A DNA stretch of 56,146 nucleotides, from assembly GCA_028718375.1 (NCBI GenBank), contig JAQULZ010000004.1, positions 1 to 56,146 on the forward strand, in the 5' to 3' direction. A model generated the notes under the pieces. It saw only the letters and a program-made list of their open reading frames with translations. It did no database searches and was not told the DNA's origin. This DNA comes from Victivallaceae bacterium. Lineage in GTDB: Bacteria > Verrucomicrobiota > Lentisphaeria > Victivallales > Victivallaceae. Made by a program: the position numbers and the translations under genes. Positions 33,951 to 43,425 of the stretch are shown one piece after another; positions within the stretch are counted from its first letter, which is position 1, and each line of letters begins with the position of its first letter.

Positions 33951-35174
33951 TCAAATCCGCTGTTTTTTCAGCAGCAGTTCCCGGAGCAGCAGCAGGGCGC
34001 GGATTTTGGTCCGCTCCCGGATCGCCTCCCGGCTGCCGGGGAAGATGTTCTTTGAAACGCTGATCTCGTCATGAAGCACCGCGGCGGTATAAACCAGTCC
34101 GACCGGTTTTTCCGGGGAACCGCCGTCCGGGCCGGCAATTCCGCTCACCGCCACTGCCGCATCCACGGCCAATGCCTTTGCCGCTCCCGCTGCCATAGCG
34201 CGCACACATTCAGCACTGACCGCGCCGTGCCGCTCCAGAAGTAGCTCCGGCACTCCTAAAAGCCGGGTTTTGACCGCATTGTCGTAAGCAACTATGCCGC
34301 CGAAAAAAAACTGCGACGCCCCCGGCAGCTCCGTGATCGCCGCCGCAATCATCCCGCCGGTACAGGATTCCGCCGTACCGAAAGTATACCCCAGTCGCCG
34401 CAGCCGTCCGGAAATTTCGGCCGCAACCGACAGTTCGTCATCTGCCAGCACCGCGTCCCCGAACAGTTTCTTTGCTTCCGCCGCCTTTGCTTTGACCAAT
34501 GCCACGTCCGGGCCGCTGAAAAACACTTTCACTCCCTCGAACGAAGCGCAATAAGCCAAAGACACCGGCAAATCCCGTACTAACGGCACGACTTTTTCCT
34601 GAACGACCAATTCCGCCGTCGCCGCTACCATGAAGCCCGACGTAAAAGTCGCGGGCCCGACAAGTTTTTTCAGGAGCGGCAGCACCTCACTGCCGAACAT
34701 CGGATTCAGTTCAGCCGGCGGCCCCGGCAGGAGCACGATCACCGGCGCGGCTTTGATCCACAAACCCGGCGCCGTACCGACCGAATTACTCAAAACTACC
34801 GAATTTTCGGGAATATCCGCCTGCGACAGATAGGCTTCGCCGGGAGCGTTTTGATAGCGTTGATACCAGCGCCGGATTAAATTCCGCTCGATCTCAGGAT
34901 CGCGCCGGAGTTTAAGCCGCAAAAACTCACAGACGGTATTGCGGGTCAGATCGTCGTGGGTAGGGCCCAATCCTCCGGTAGTAATGATCAGGTCGGAGTC
35001 AGACGCCAGACTCTCCAGCGCCCGCCGCAGATCCGCCGCCCGGTCTCCGACAACCAGCGCCTGCATCGGTACCACTCCGATGGCGCCGAGCTCCCGGCCG
35101 ATGAAAGCCAAATTGGTATTTACCGTAGTTCCTTTCAATAACTCGGTACCGGTACAGATAATGCTTACCCGCAT
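33951..35174 (-). CDS. cinA: CinA-family protein (nucleotide pyrophosphatase / NMN deamidase)
   Basis: From ATG 35174 (AAGGAG site) the protein has 407 residues. The N-terminal half is the MoCF-like domain (IICTGTELLKGTTVNTN, ITTGGLGPTHDDLT, LLPGPPAELNPMF). The C-terminal half is the CinA domain (TAESCTGGMIAAAITELPGA, GGIVAYDNAVK, AVSGIAGPDGGSPEKPVG), an NMN deamidase in several bacteria and linked to NAD recycling. Both halves look complete. It is encoded 14 bases after the DUF493 gene and upstream of der. Confidence 0.95.
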   Translation of the reverse strand: MRVSIICTGTELLKGTTVNTNLAFIGRELGAIGVVPMQALVVGDRAADLRRALESLASDSDLIITTGGLGPTHDDLTRNTVCEFLRLKLRRDPEIERNLIRRWYQRYQNAPGEAYLSQADIPENSVVLSNSVGTAPGLWIKAAPVIVLLPGPPAELNPMFGSEVLPLLKKLVGPATFTSGFMVAATAELVVQEKVVPLVRDLPVSLAYCASFEGVKVFFSGPDVALVKAKAAEAKKLFGDAVLADDELSVAAEISGRLRRLGYTFGTAESCTGGMIAAAITELPGASQFFFGGIVAYDNAVKTRLLGVPELLLERHGAVSAECVRAMAAGAAKALAVDAAVAVSGIAGPDGGSPEKPVGLVYTAAVLHDEISVSKNIFPGSREAIRERTKIRALLLLRELLLKKQRI

Positions 35175-35188
35175 ATATCTCCTTTTCA

Positions 35189-35452
35189 TTAAAGCAGAAA
35201 TTTCACCCCGTCGACGGCGGCAAGTTCGGAACTCAGCGCCGCCATCATTTCCCGCGAAGTAAAAACCACCGGAATCCGATAGGACTGGTATTTGCCGCCG
35301 GACGAATTGCGCTTCGGCTTTGGTACCGCCGCGATGCCGTGAGCTTTCAGGATTTCGAGTATCCGCTCATAACATCCGGCTTTCGCCGGATCGATAATCA
35401 GCCGGTAATTCCAGTCCGCCGGAAATTCAAGCTTGGGCATTTTCTCAGCCAT
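35189..35452 (-). CDS. DUF493 (YbeD-like) small protein
   Basis: An 87-residue protein of ferredoxin-like type. The pattern NYRLIIDPAKAGCYERILEI, SSGGKYQSYRIPVVF and the end AAVDGVKFLL matches the DUF493/YbeD family: a lead strand, a G-x-Y-x-S motif, and V-x-x-x-L at the C-terminus. Its role is unknown; E. coli YbeD structurally resembles regulatory ACT-like domains. It sits 8 bases after bamA. Confidence 0.75.
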   Translation of the reverse strand: MAEKMPKLEFPADWNYRLIIDPAKAGCYERILEILKAHGIAAVPKPKRNSSGGKYQSYRIPVVFTSREMMAALSSELAAVDGVKFLL

Positions 35453-35460
35453 AACCGCCT

Positions 35461-37758
35461 CTACCAGGTAAACCCCATGTTGAAATGAAACCGCAGTTTT
35501 GACTGCAGCCCGTCGACGGTGTTGACCACCGGATAAGCCAGATCGAGCTGAATCGGCGCCTCCAGATACGGCACTTTGATCCGCAGGCCATAGCCGACGC
35601 CCAGGTTCATTTTATTGAAGTTCATCGAAAAAGAATTCGCCCAGGCACTGCCGGCATCGACAAAAATCGCTCCGCGCACGAATTTGTAAATGGGATGCGT
35701 CATGGTCGCAGTAAGCAGCAGCATCGTCTGACCGCCTACCGGATCGTCATTGCAGTCCGTCGGCGCGATCGACCGGTACGGAAAACCGCGGATCGTTTCA
35801 CCGCCCCCGAGGAAATACCGTTCAAAAAGCGGCGCTTCCTGATTGCGGTTGAAGTCGGCCAGGGTCCCGATCTTACCCCCAACCTGGAAAATAAGCGCCT
35901 TGTCGAGCAGCGACCAGTAATGACTGCCCTTGGCCTCCAGACGGTAAAAGCTGTTGGTCGAGCCCAGGAACTGCGCGGCCATCGCTCCGGTTACATTGAA
36001 GTTATAACCGGAAGTCGGGTTGAACATGCTGTCCCGGGTATCGCGGTTAAGCAGCAGGGAAAATTGGCTGACCCATTGCCGGCCCTGATTCTGCCGCAGT
36101 TCTTCGGACGCGGAACTGCCCATATTGGAAACATTGACGTTCTCGAACTTATAGCCGATGGTGGCGCTGGTGAAATCGTCCAGAAGCTTTTTGGACAGGG
36201 AAGTTCTGAAGCCGATCCGGGTTTCATCCCAGTTCGGATAAACGACGGTATTCCAGTAACCGTTGAACGCGAAACGCAGGGGAATATCGAACAGCCAGGG
36301 TTCGACGAAATCAAAATTCAAACTGTTACGTTTCAGACCGATCAACCCCTGCAGCCGGATGCGCTGGCCGCCGCCCCGGAAATAATTCTCCGGATCGGTG
36401 ATGTCAAAATTGTTATTGACGATCTCGCCCATCCCGACCAGGGAGTAGTAACTTGACAGTCCGCCCCCGACCTTGAACTGGTAAGCGGGTTTTTCTTCAA
36501 CTTCAAACGCGACGTTTTTCTTATTGAAATCGTTCGAATTGACCGTAACGGTTTCCACCTTCTTGAAATAGCCCATGCCCATCAGCCGTTCCTTGCTGGC
36601 CTTGATGCGGTTCTTGTCCAGCGGATCGCCGGGCTGAACCACCAGTTCCCGGCGGATGACCTTGTCCTTGGTAATATTGTTGCCGCTGATGATGACCTGG
36701 TTGACGGTGAATTTACGGCCTTCAGTGAGCACAAACTGCAAATCCGCGATATGGGTTTTGAAATCCGCCAGCCGGACTTCGCGGCAGGCGATATCGGTGT
36801 ACCCCAATGATTCATAGGCGTTCTGGATCATTTCGACCGTCATGTCGACCAGTTCCTGATTGTAAGTCATGCCCTTCCTGATCCGCATCAGCGGCATGAG
36901 TTCCGCAGTCTTGAAAACCTGATTGCCGATGATAGTTATCGTACCTACCTTATACGGCTCGCCCTGATAAATGTCAAAATGGATGTCAACGTATTCGGGA
37001 TTGCCTTTTTCAGGGGTTATCTTGATATCCTTAACCTGGAAGTCGAGATAACCCTTGCTCCAGAACAACATCCGCAGCCGCGCCTTGTCCTTTTCCAGTT
37101 CCTCGCGCTCCAGCAGTCCGATCTCCATAAACCGGCTCAGATAGGAATGCCGGTTGGCGATGGCGTTCTTGAGCATCCAGCTGGAGAACGCCGTAACGCC
37201 GGAAAAAGTGACATCGTTCACTTTGAGCCGCAGATTTTCCTTGATCCTGAAAATGACCTTGACCTTGCCTTCGCCGGAGCTCTGCAATGCCGGGGCGATC
37301 TGAATGTCGTTATAACCTTTGTCCTTATAAAAAGCCCGCAGGCGATTGGCGCTGATCCGCAGTTTGTTATCGTTCAGGGGCATACCTTCGTCGAGCACGA
37401 TGTTGGTTTTCAGATCTTTGGTGGGATATTTCTTGTTGCCCTCCAGGACGATCTTATCGACGCGCGGTTTTACTTTTATTTTAACGATAATCCCGACCTG
37501 ATCACCGGGAAGGTTTTTGACTTCCGACACCACGTCATCGAAAAAACCTAAACCGTAAAGCCGTTTAAGGTCATCATTAAGAGTATTTTTGTCGTATTCC
37601 CGGCCGGCTTTCTGCTGCATGTTATACAACAGCATCTTCTCCGGGAAAGCGTAACCTCCCCGCTGGTCGAATTTTACGGTTGCGACGGTGGCGGCATTCA
37701 GGACGAAACTGAAACCGCATAAGACCATTGCCCCCCAAACTGCCAGTTTTTTTATCAT
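35461..37758 (-). CDS. bamA: Outer-membrane assembly factor BamA (Omp85)
   Basis: BamA inserts beta-barrel proteins into the outer membrane. ATG 37758, with AAAGGA upstream, gives 765 residues and a signal peptide (MIKKLAVWGAMVLCGFSFVL). Five POTRA repeats are seen to about residue 400 (LKRLYGLGFFDDV, IVLEGNKKYPTKDL, VTFSGVTAFSSWM, TIIGNQVFKTAELM, VIISGNNITKDKVIRRE). The barrel follows, with the conserved GGGETIRGFPYRS loop, and ends in an aromatic residue (NMGFTW) as expected for recognition. Its place between dnaB and DUF493 in a ribosomal/replication operon is unusual. Confidence 0.96.
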   Translation of the reverse strand: MIKKLAVWGAMVLCGFSFVLNAATVATVKFDQRGGYAFPEKMLLYNMQQKAGREYDKNTLNDDLKRLYGLGFFDDVVSEVKNLPGDQVGIIVKIKVKPRVDKIVLEGNKKYPTKDLKTNIVLDEGMPLNDNKLRISANRLRAFYKDKGYNDIQIAPALQSSGEGKVKVIFRIKENLRLKVNDVTFSGVTAFSSWMLKNAIANRHSYLSRFMEIGLLEREELEKDKARLRMLFWSKGYLDFQVKDIKITPEKGNPEYVDIHFDIYQGEPYKVGTITIIGNQVFKTAELMPLMRIRKGMTYNQELVDMTVEMIQNAYESLGYTDIACREVRLADFKTHIADLQFVLTEGRKFTVNQVIISGNNITKDKVIRRELVVQPGDPLDKNRIKASKERLMGMGYFKKVETVTVNSNDFNKKNVAFEVEEKPAYQFKVGGGLSSYYSLVGMGEIVNNNFDITDPENYFRGGGQRIRLQGLIGLKRNSLNFDFVEPWLFDIPLRFAFNGYWNTVVYPNWDETRIGFRTSLSKKLLDDFTSATIGYKFENVNVSNMGSSASEELRQNQGRQWVSQFSLLLNRDTRDSMFNPTSGYNFNVTGAMAAQFLGSTNSFYRLEAKGSHYWSLLDKALIFQVGGKIGTLADFNRNQEAPLFERYFLGGGETIRGFPYRSIAPTDCNDDPVGGQTMLLLTATMTHPIYKFVRGAIFVDAGSAWANSFSMNFNKMNLGVGYGLRIKVPYLEAPIQLDLAYPVVNTVDGLQSKLRFHFNMGFTW

Positions 37759-37771
37759 AGCGTCCTTTGTT

Positions 37772-39196
37772 TTAGTCATCCCGGTAGGGACGGTCTTCGT
37801 CGCTGAAGCGGCTGACATTGACAAATTCCATCCGGGACGCAAAGAATTTGAGCTTGACGACCCCGGTTTGCCCGTTACGGTTCTTTTCCAATATGAGTTC
37901 GGCGTCCAGCCCGCTCTGATCCTGCTCCGAACTGATCGATTTCGATTCATCCCGGTTGCGGTGCAGGAAACTCACGATGTCGGCGTCCTGCTCGATGGAA
38001 CCGGATTCGCGCAAATGGCTCAGCCGCGGCCGGGCCGAAGCGCCGGCGGTCTTCTCAACTTCCCGGTTGAGCTGCGCCAGCACCAGGATCGGAATATTGA
38101 GTTCCTTGGCCAGTTTTTTGATGCCCGAAGATATTTCCGCGACTTCCTGCTGCCGGTTGTCGATCCGCCCGTCGACTTTCATCAACTGCAGGTAATCGAT
38201 CGCGATGAAGTCGATATGGTGCATCATCCTAAGGCGGCGCGCCTTGGCGCGCAATTCGGCGATCGTCAGTCCGCCGGTCGGGTCGATGAATATTTTCGCC
38301 TTCTGGAGCACCGCGACGGCCTGGGTCAGTTTCTGCATCTCGTTATTTTTGAAGGAACCGTCGAAAAACCGGGCCTCGGGGATTTCGGACTCCGTACAAA
38401 TCAGCCGGCGGGCAACCTGTTCGGAAGTCATTTCCAGACTGAAGAACGCCACCGTCCGGGGAGTATTCGTCTGGATGGTAATATTCCGGATTATGTTCAG
38501 CGCCAGGGAAGTTTTCCCGATCGAGGGCCGGGCGCCCAGGACGAACATCTCACCGGGTTTCATGCCCCCGATCATCCGGTCGAGGTCCGGCAGCCCGGTG
38601 GGAATGCCGATTTCCATTTCGCCGTTGATCAGCGCCTGGATGTTCTTGAAGGTTTCGCCCAGGGTCTCTTTGAGGGTTACGATATCGGCCCGGTTGGTGA
38701 CGTTGCGCACTTTGAACAGGTCGGTTTCAATCTGATCGATCAATTCCCGGACGCTGATTGAATTATCATAACATTTGAGCAGCGACTCACTGCATACATT
38801 GATCATATTCCGCAGAATGTGATATTCCCGGACAATATCGCACCATCCTTCGAGATTGGCCGTAGTAGCGATTGAATTGTACAATTCCGCCAGGAAAATC
38901 TCGCCGCCGATATCCTCCAGCGTCCCGTTTTTCGCCAGCTGATGCGCCACGGAAATCAGGTCGACGCCCAAATTGCGATGATTATAAAGCAGATCGACCG
39001 CTTTGAAAACCTCGCGGTGGAGATGCGAATAGAAGGCGTCCGCGCCGCCGAGCTGTTCGATAACCATATCGATGCAGGGCCGCGGTTCGCGCAGCATCGC
39101 CGCCAATACCGCCCGTTCAACCTCCAGATTATGAGGCTGAGGACGTTCATTTACGGCAGAGCCCGGGACCCCGTCACTGTTCCGAATATCAACCAT
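37772..39196 (-). CDS. dnaB: Replicative DNA helicase
   Basis: DnaB unwinds DNA at the replication fork as a hexamer. The protein has 474 residues. The N-terminal collar domain starts PQPHNLEVERAVLAAML. The RecA-like domain has Walker A GARPSIGKTSLALN, FSLEMTSEQVARRL, Walker B region IDFIAIDYLQLM and LAQLNREVE, then RPRLSHLRESGSIEQDADIV. There is no intein. ATG 39196 lacks a close ribosome site: AAGGAG lies 19 bases upstream, so the true start may differ by a few codons. It is placed after rplI, an arrangement shared with many bacteria. Confidence 0.97.
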   Translation of the reverse strand: MVDIRNSDGVPGSAVNERPQPHNLEVERAVLAAMLREPRPCIDMVIEQLGGADAFYSHLHREVFKAVDLLYNHRNLGVDLISVAHQLAKNGTLEDIGGEIFLAELYNSIATTANLEGWCDIVREYHILRNMINVCSESLLKCYDNSISVRELIDQIETDLFKVRNVTNRADIVTLKETLGETFKNIQALINGEMEIGIPTGLPDLDRMIGGMKPGEMFVLGARPSIGKTSLALNIIRNITIQTNTPRTVAFFSLEMTSEQVARRLICTESEIPEARFFDGSFKNNEMQKLTQAVAVLQKAKIFIDPTGGLTIAELRAKARRLRMMHHIDFIAIDYLQLMKVDGRIDNRQQEVAEISSGIKKLAKELNIPILVLAQLNREVEKTAGASARPRLSHLRESGSIEQDADIVSFLHRNRDESKSISSEQDQSGLDAELILEKNRNGQTGVVKLKFFASRMEFVNVSRFSDEDRPYRDD

Positions 39197-39219
39197 AATT
39201 CCGGTATTGCTGAAACTCC

Positions 39220-39678
39220 TTACGCCGGGGCGCGTTCGATCTTGATTTTTACGGTTGTCTTCACCTCGTGCCCGAGTGCGACCGGCACTTCAAAATCCCC
39301 CACGGTCTTGATCGCTTCCTCGAGCTTGATCTGTTGATGATTGACGGCAATATCCTGTTCGGCGAGCTTCTCGGCGATACTGCGGACACTGACGGAACCG
39401 AACAACTGGCCGTCGTCGGAAGCCTGCATTGCGAACGACAATTCGAGCTCCGCGATTTTTGCGGCCAGAGCCTGGGCGGCGCTCAGTTCCTGGGCCCGGC
39501 GGTGTTCGTTCTGCTCTTTCCGGGCGGCCAGTATTTTTGCGGTGCCGGGGGTCGATTTCATGACCAGGCCGCGCGGCACGAGGTAATTTCTCGCGTAACC
39601 GGCGGCAACGGAGACCTCATCTCCGGCCAGTCCCAGATCGGCAACGTCTTCAAGTAGGATATATTTTTGATTCGCCAT
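39220..39678 (-). CDS. rplI: 50S ribosomal protein L9
   Basis: L9 binds 23S rRNA and spans outward from the 50S subunit. The 152 residues are standard: N-terminal domain with ILLEDVADLGLAGDEVSVA and GYARNYLVPRGLV, a long central helix, and a C-terminal domain ending VKTTVKIKIERAPA. It follows rpsR by 18 bases in the operon. Confidence 0.97.
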   Translation of the reverse strand: MANQKYILLEDVADLGLAGDEVSVAAGYARNYLVPRGLVMKSTPGTAKILAARKEQNEHRRAQELSAAQALAAKIAELELSFAMQASDDGQLFGSVSVRSIAEKLAEQDIAVNHQQIKLEEAIKTVGDFEVPVALGHEVKTTVKIKIERAPA

Positions 39679-39696
39679 GGCTGATATTCTCCTGAT

Positions 39697-39927
39697 TTAC
39701 AATACCAAACTGATGATTCGGGACCGTTTGATCGCCGTGCTGAGCATTTTCTGATGCTGCAGACAGGTGCCGGTAATCCGCCGGGGCAGGATTTTGCCTT
39801 TTTCGGTCTGGAATTTACGGAGCAGATCCGCATCCAGAAAATCGATGTAATGGATTTGAGATTCGCAAAAGCGGCAGATTTTAGGCTTGCTGCTTCTCGC
39901 GGTTCTGCGGGTTTTTCTTCTTTGCAT
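39697..39927 (-). CDS. rpsR: 30S ribosomal protein S18
   Basis: S18 pairs with S6 on the platform of the 30S subunit. The 76 residues have the family motif YIDFLDADLLRKFQTEKGKI followed by LPRRITGTCLQHQKMLSTAI. Two cysteines in the N-terminal part (CRFCES) suggest the zinc-binding (C+) form. It lies between ssb and rplI, as in many bacteria. Confidence 0.96.
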   Translation of the reverse strand: MQRRKTRRTARSSKPKICRFCESQIHYIDFLDADLLRKFQTEKGKILPRRITGTCLQHQKMLSTAIKRSRIISLVL

Positions 39928-39976
39928 GTTAATTTTCCTGTATTGGTTTAAGATAATTTACCGATATTTGAATTCC

Positions 39977-40510
39977 TTAGAACGGGATATCGTCTTCGAC
40001 GTCATCACTGACCTCGAACGCGTCGTTCGGCATTTCCGGAAAACCGTCATTACCCCGGCCCGGGGGATTTCCTGCAGGCGGCTGAGAAGCGCCGCGCGGC
40101 GGGGTCTGATAATTGCCCGGCGAAGCCTGATATCCGGCCTGGGACGGAGTCTGGTAATCGCCCTGGCCGTCATCGCGGCGGACACCGCCGATAAACTGGA
40201 TGCGCTCGGCGACCACCCGCAGGGTGGAACGCTTTTTGCCGGTATCGCGGTCGTCCCACTGATCGTATTGCAGACGGCCTTCAACCAGGGCGGTGGAACC
40301 CTTTTCGAGGAAACGCTGGCAGGATTCGCCCTGTTTGCCCCAAACCACGATATTGATAAAACAGGTCTCCTCCTTTTCCTGGTTGTTGGTAATATACCGG
40401 CGGTTCACCGCCAGACCGAACTCGCAGACGGCCGCCCCGCCCGGAGTATATCTCAATTCCGGCGACCGGGTCAGATTGCCGAGCAAAAACACTTTATTAA
40501 GTGACGCCAT
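39977..40510 (-). CDS. ssb: Single-stranded DNA-binding protein
   Basis: SSB coats single-stranded DNA and recruits repair and replication partners through its C-terminal tip. The 177 residues have the OB-fold from LNKVFLLGNLTRSPELRYTP to about residue 110, a Gly/Pro/Gln/Tyr-rich linker with repeats of QTPSQAGYQ kind, and the acidic tip DDIPF. It sits between rpsF and rpsR. Confidence 0.97.
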   Translation of the reverse strand: MASLNKVFLLGNLTRSPELRYTPGGAAVCEFGLAVNRRYITNNQEKEETCFINIVVWGKQGESCQRFLEKGSTALVEGRLQYDQWDDRDTGKKRSTLRVVAERIQFIGGVRRDDGQGDYQTPSQAGYQASPGNYQTPPRGASQPPAGNPPGRGNDGFPEMPNDAFEVSDDVEDDIPF

Positions 40511-40561
40511 ACCGCACCTCCTTTGACGCTTGTCAGAAAACCGGCTGCTCCGGTTGCCTTA

Positions 40562-40903
40562 TCATTCCGTTTCGGCCTCTTCGGCCAATTTCAGGACGCC
40601 GCTCCTTTCCACCGCGGGACGGTCAAAATTGATGATCATGTTCCGCAACACCCGTTCATCGAGACGGAAATGTTCCTTGAGTTCCTTGACCTTGTCCGGG
40701 GCCGCAGTAAAGACGTAATTCCAGTAAATCCCGCCCTTGCGCTTTTTGATTTCATAGGCGAACTGACGCCGTCCCAGAGAAACGGATTTGACCATTTCCC
40801 CGCCCCATTGGTCGATCAGAGCTGCGATTTCGCCGCTGATGCCGGCACCTTCATCATCAACTTTCCTGATGTCCAGAATGAATATTGCTTCGTACTTCTT
40901 CAA
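40562..40903 (-). CDS. rpsF: 30S ribosomal protein S6
   Basis: S6 partners with S18 on the 30S subunit. The 113 residues show MKKYEAIFILDIRKVDDEG, the strand VSLGRRQFAYEIKKRKGGIY and FRLDERVLRNMIINFDRP. The start overlaps the pth stop by 4 bases (ATGA), which indicates translational coupling. Confidence 0.96.
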   Translation of the reverse strand: MKKYEAIFILDIRKVDDEGAGISGEIAALIDQWGGEMVKSVSLGRRQFAYEIKKRKGGIYWNYVFTAAPDKVKELKEHFRLDERVLRNMIINFDRPAVERSGVLKLAEEAETE

Positions 40904-41553
40904 GATTCTACCTCCAGATTAATATGTCCCGGTTTTTCCTCCGGATTATTATTTTCATCCTGCCCGTGACGGATGCTGTTGAAACTATTCATAGCAGCTT
41001 CAATTCCCCGGGTCAGGCTTAAAATCAATGCCGCGGTGCAGGTATTCAACACCGCGTCGAGCAACTGCCGTTCATCAGTCCCGAATTTCGTCAGCACATA
41101 ATCGACGGCTTCGGCCTCCGTCCGCCCGATACCGATCCGCAGCCGCGGAAATTCCACCGTTCCAAGCTGTTCGATCAGCGATTCGACCCCGCGATGTCCG
41201 GCGCTGCCGCCGCTTTCCCGAATCCGGATCTTGCCCAGGGGCAAATCCAGATCGTCATACACCGCGACGATTTCGGCGGGCGCGATTCCCCGGGCCCCGG
41301 CTAAAGCCGCTACCGCTTTACCGCTCAGGTTCATAAAGGTCCGGGGCTGCTGCACCAGCAACCCGCGCCCCTTAAAGCGCCCTTCCCAATAAACGCTGCC
41401 GAACTGTTCCTGCCGCTTGAAACTCACCGGCAGGGCGGCCAGAAAAGCCTCAGTGGCAGCGAACCCGACATTATGCCGGGTTCCCTCGTATTCCCGCCCC
41501 GGGTTTCCCAACCCGACGATCAACCTGATCCGACTGACCGACGCCCTGCTCAC
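40900..41553 (-). CDS. pth: Peptidyl-tRNA hydrolase
   Basis: Pth frees tRNA from peptidyl-tRNA that has dropped off the ribosome. The 217 residues have LIVGLGNPGREYEGTRHNVG with the catalytic histidine, FMNLSG, VYDDLDLPLGKIRI with the catalytic aspartate, and GSAGHRGVESLIEQLGT. The C-terminal 25 residues after NSFNSIRHGQDE are an extra polar tail. The gene is followed directly by rpsF. Confidence 0.96.
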   Translation of the reverse strand: MSRASVSRIRLIVGLGNPGREYEGTRHNVGFAATEAFLAALPVSFKRQEQFGSVYWEGRFKGRGLLVQQPRTFMNLSGKAVAALAGARGIAPAEIVAVYDDLDLPLGKIRIRESGGSAGHRGVESLIEQLGTVEFPRLRIGIGRTEAEAVDYVLTKFGTDERQLLDAVLNTCTAALILSLTRGIEAAMNSFNSIRHGQDENNNPEEKPGHINLEVES

Positions 41554-41583
41554 ATTACCAACCCTTGCACTTTGACCAGAGAC

Positions 41584-42204
41584 TTATTCAGTCACGGCTT
41601 CTTCCGCGGCCTCCGTTTCGGAAGCCGCAGCAGTTTCGGCCGGAGGCTCTTCCTTGACCGGCTTGGCAACATGGAAGACGACGAGTTTGTGATCCGTAAG
41701 TACGTCGACCCCGGCCGGCAGTTGCAGGTCGCCGACATGCAGCGCAGCGCCGATTTCCAAAGCGGATACATTCACTTCCAGGTGTTCCGGCAAATCACCC
41801 GGCAGACATTTCACTTCGATCTCGTGAACCGCCTGTTCGAAATTACCGCCTTTGGATATTCCGACCGGGTCGCCGTGGGCAATAACCGGTATTGATGCGG
41901 TAATTTTTTCGTTCATCTTGACTTCCTGGAAATCGATGTGCACAACCTGAGACCTCAGGTAGTCGTTCTGGACTTCCTTGACTACGGCCGCCGTTCGTTT
42001 TTCGCCTTCGACCAGGGTTACCAGGTTGAAGTCATGTTGGGCGAGAACGTCCCAGTCCCGGGCGGCGACGAACAGCGACGCGGTCTTAACGCCGTGACTG
42101 TAAATGACGGCCGGGATTTTACCGGCTTTCCGGGCCCTCCGCATTGCGCCGGTTCCCAGGTCGTTCCGCAGTTCAACTGCGAGTTCATAATTGGTTTTGC
42201 TCAT
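41584..42204 (-). CDS. rplY: 50S ribosomal protein L25/Ctc
   Basis: L25/TL5 binds 5S rRNA. With 206 residues it is the long general-stress (Ctc) form: an N-terminal L25 domain (ELRNDLGTGAMRRARKAGKI, IPAVIYSHG, DFQEVKMNEKI) and a C-terminal beta domain (LPGDLPEHLEVNVSALEIG, DHKLVVFHV), then an acidic Ala/Glu tail. It lies between prs and pth, the common order. Confidence 0.96.
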   Translation of the reverse strand: MSKTNYELAVELRNDLGTGAMRRARKAGKIPAVIYSHGVKTASLFVAARDWDVLAQHDFNLVTLVEGEKRTAAVVKEVQNDYLRSQVVHIDFQEVKMNEKITASIPVIAHGDPVGISKGGNFEQAVHEIEVKCLPGDLPEHLEVNVSALEIGAALHVGDLQLPAGVDVLTDHKLVVFHVAKPVKEEPPAETAAASETEAAEEAVTE

Positions 42205-42237
42205 ACTGTTTCCTTTCCTTGGTTTATTTAGACTGAA

Positions 42238-43191
42238 TTATTCCTTCATCCTGAACAACGAAGATACGGACCTTCCTTCATGGACCCGCCGTATCGCTTC
42301 CCCGAGCAGCGGGGCAACGCTTAAGACCTTGATCTTGCCGTCAAGGTCGTCGGTCTGCGGCACCCCGTCAGTGGTGATAAGCTGTTCGATGCTGGTATTT
42401 TCGAGTAATTTCTGCTTACCTTTTTCATTCAGCAGACAGTGGGAAACGACTACATAAATCCGGGCGGCCCCGGCATCCCGCAGGATGTCCGCCGCCGCGC
42501 AAATGGTACCCGCGGTGGAAGTGAGGTCGTCGGTAATCACGCAGATTTTGCCGCCCACCTCGCCGACCAGGTGCGATGACGCCACGGTATCGGCATTGAG
42601 CCGGCGCTTGGCCACCACGGCCAGACCGGCATTCAGCATCCCGCAATAGGCCATGGCCATCTTGACGCTGCCGGAATCGGGAGAAACCACCACCGGGTCA
42701 TTGCCCAGCAGGTCCTTTAAATAAGGGACGATGACCGGGCGGGCATAGAGATGATCGACGGGAATATCGAAAAAACCCTGAATCTGCTGGGAATGCAAAT
42801 CCATGGCGATAATGCGGCTGACGCCGGCGGCAACCAGTAAATTGGCCACTAACTTGGCGGTGATCGGAACGCGCGGACGATCTTTGCGGTCTTGACGGGC
42901 ATAACCGAAATAGGGCAGCACGGCGGTAACCCGGGCTGCCGACGCGCGGGCCGCGGCATCCACCATGATCAGCAATTCCATCAGATTTTCATTAGTCGGC
43001 ATACAGGTGGGCTGGATAAGGAAAACATCGGCGCGCCGGATGTTTTCTTCGAACTGAACGAAAATTTCCCCGTCCGGAAAACGGGTAAGATTCACCTTTC
43101 CCAACGGTATTTCCAAGTAATCGGCAATCGCTTTGGAAAGCTTAGGGTGCGCACTGCCGGAATATACGCGAATATCCTTCGGCATAATCAT
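42238..43191 (-). CDS. prs: Ribose-phosphate pyrophosphokinase
   Basis: Prs makes PRPP from ribose-5-phosphate and ATP for nucleotide, histidine and tryptophan synthesis. The 317 residues have LTRFPDGEIFVQFEENIRR, LPYFGYARQDRKDRPRVPI, the divalent-metal/ATP segment DLHSQQIQGFFDIPVDHL, and the PRPP loop VITDDLTSTAGTI. ATG 43191 follows GAGGATGAT. It is the first gene of the operon that runs through rplY, pth, rpsF, ssb, rpsR, rplI, dnaB, bamA, DUF493 and cinA to der. Confidence 0.97.
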   Translation of the reverse strand: MIMPKDIRVYSGSAHPKLSKAIADYLEIPLGKVNLTRFPDGEIFVQFEENIRRADVFLIQPTCMPTNENLMELLIMVDAAARASAARVTAVLPYFGYARQDRKDRPRVPITAKLVANLLVAAGVSRIIAMDLHSQQIQGFFDIPVDHLYARPVIVPYLKDLLGNDPVVVSPDSGSVKMAMAYCGMLNAGLAVVAKRRLNADTVASSHLVGEVGGKICVITDDLTSTAGTICAAADILRDAGAARIYVVVSHCLLNEKGKQKLLENTSIEQLITTDGVPQTDDLDGKIKVLSVAPLLGEAIRRVHEGRSVSSLFRMKE

Positions 43192-43425
43192 ATCATCCTC
43201 GTTTTTACGGTTTTTGCCAGTTGGAAACCCTAAACCGTCAGAGGAAAGCGGACAAATGCAACCGGCCGCGGCCGGACCGCCGCACCGTCATTCAAAACCT
43301 TCCGGGTTCGCCCTGAAACAGGCTAAAATCCAAATCTGGATTAAGGTTTCAATCAAATTGATTGTAAATTTAATGCCGGTTATTGAAATTACAAATCATT
43401 TGGAATTTTTTTGAACAAAAAAACG
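43192..43425. other. prs leader region
   Basis: On the minus strand this is the upstream region of prs. It holds a palindrome CAATCA-AAT-TGATTG (about 43350-43364), a possible operator, and a GC-rich palindrome CCGGCCGCGGCCGG near 43262-43275. I cannot place a clear promoter. No gene is present. Confidence 0.35.
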
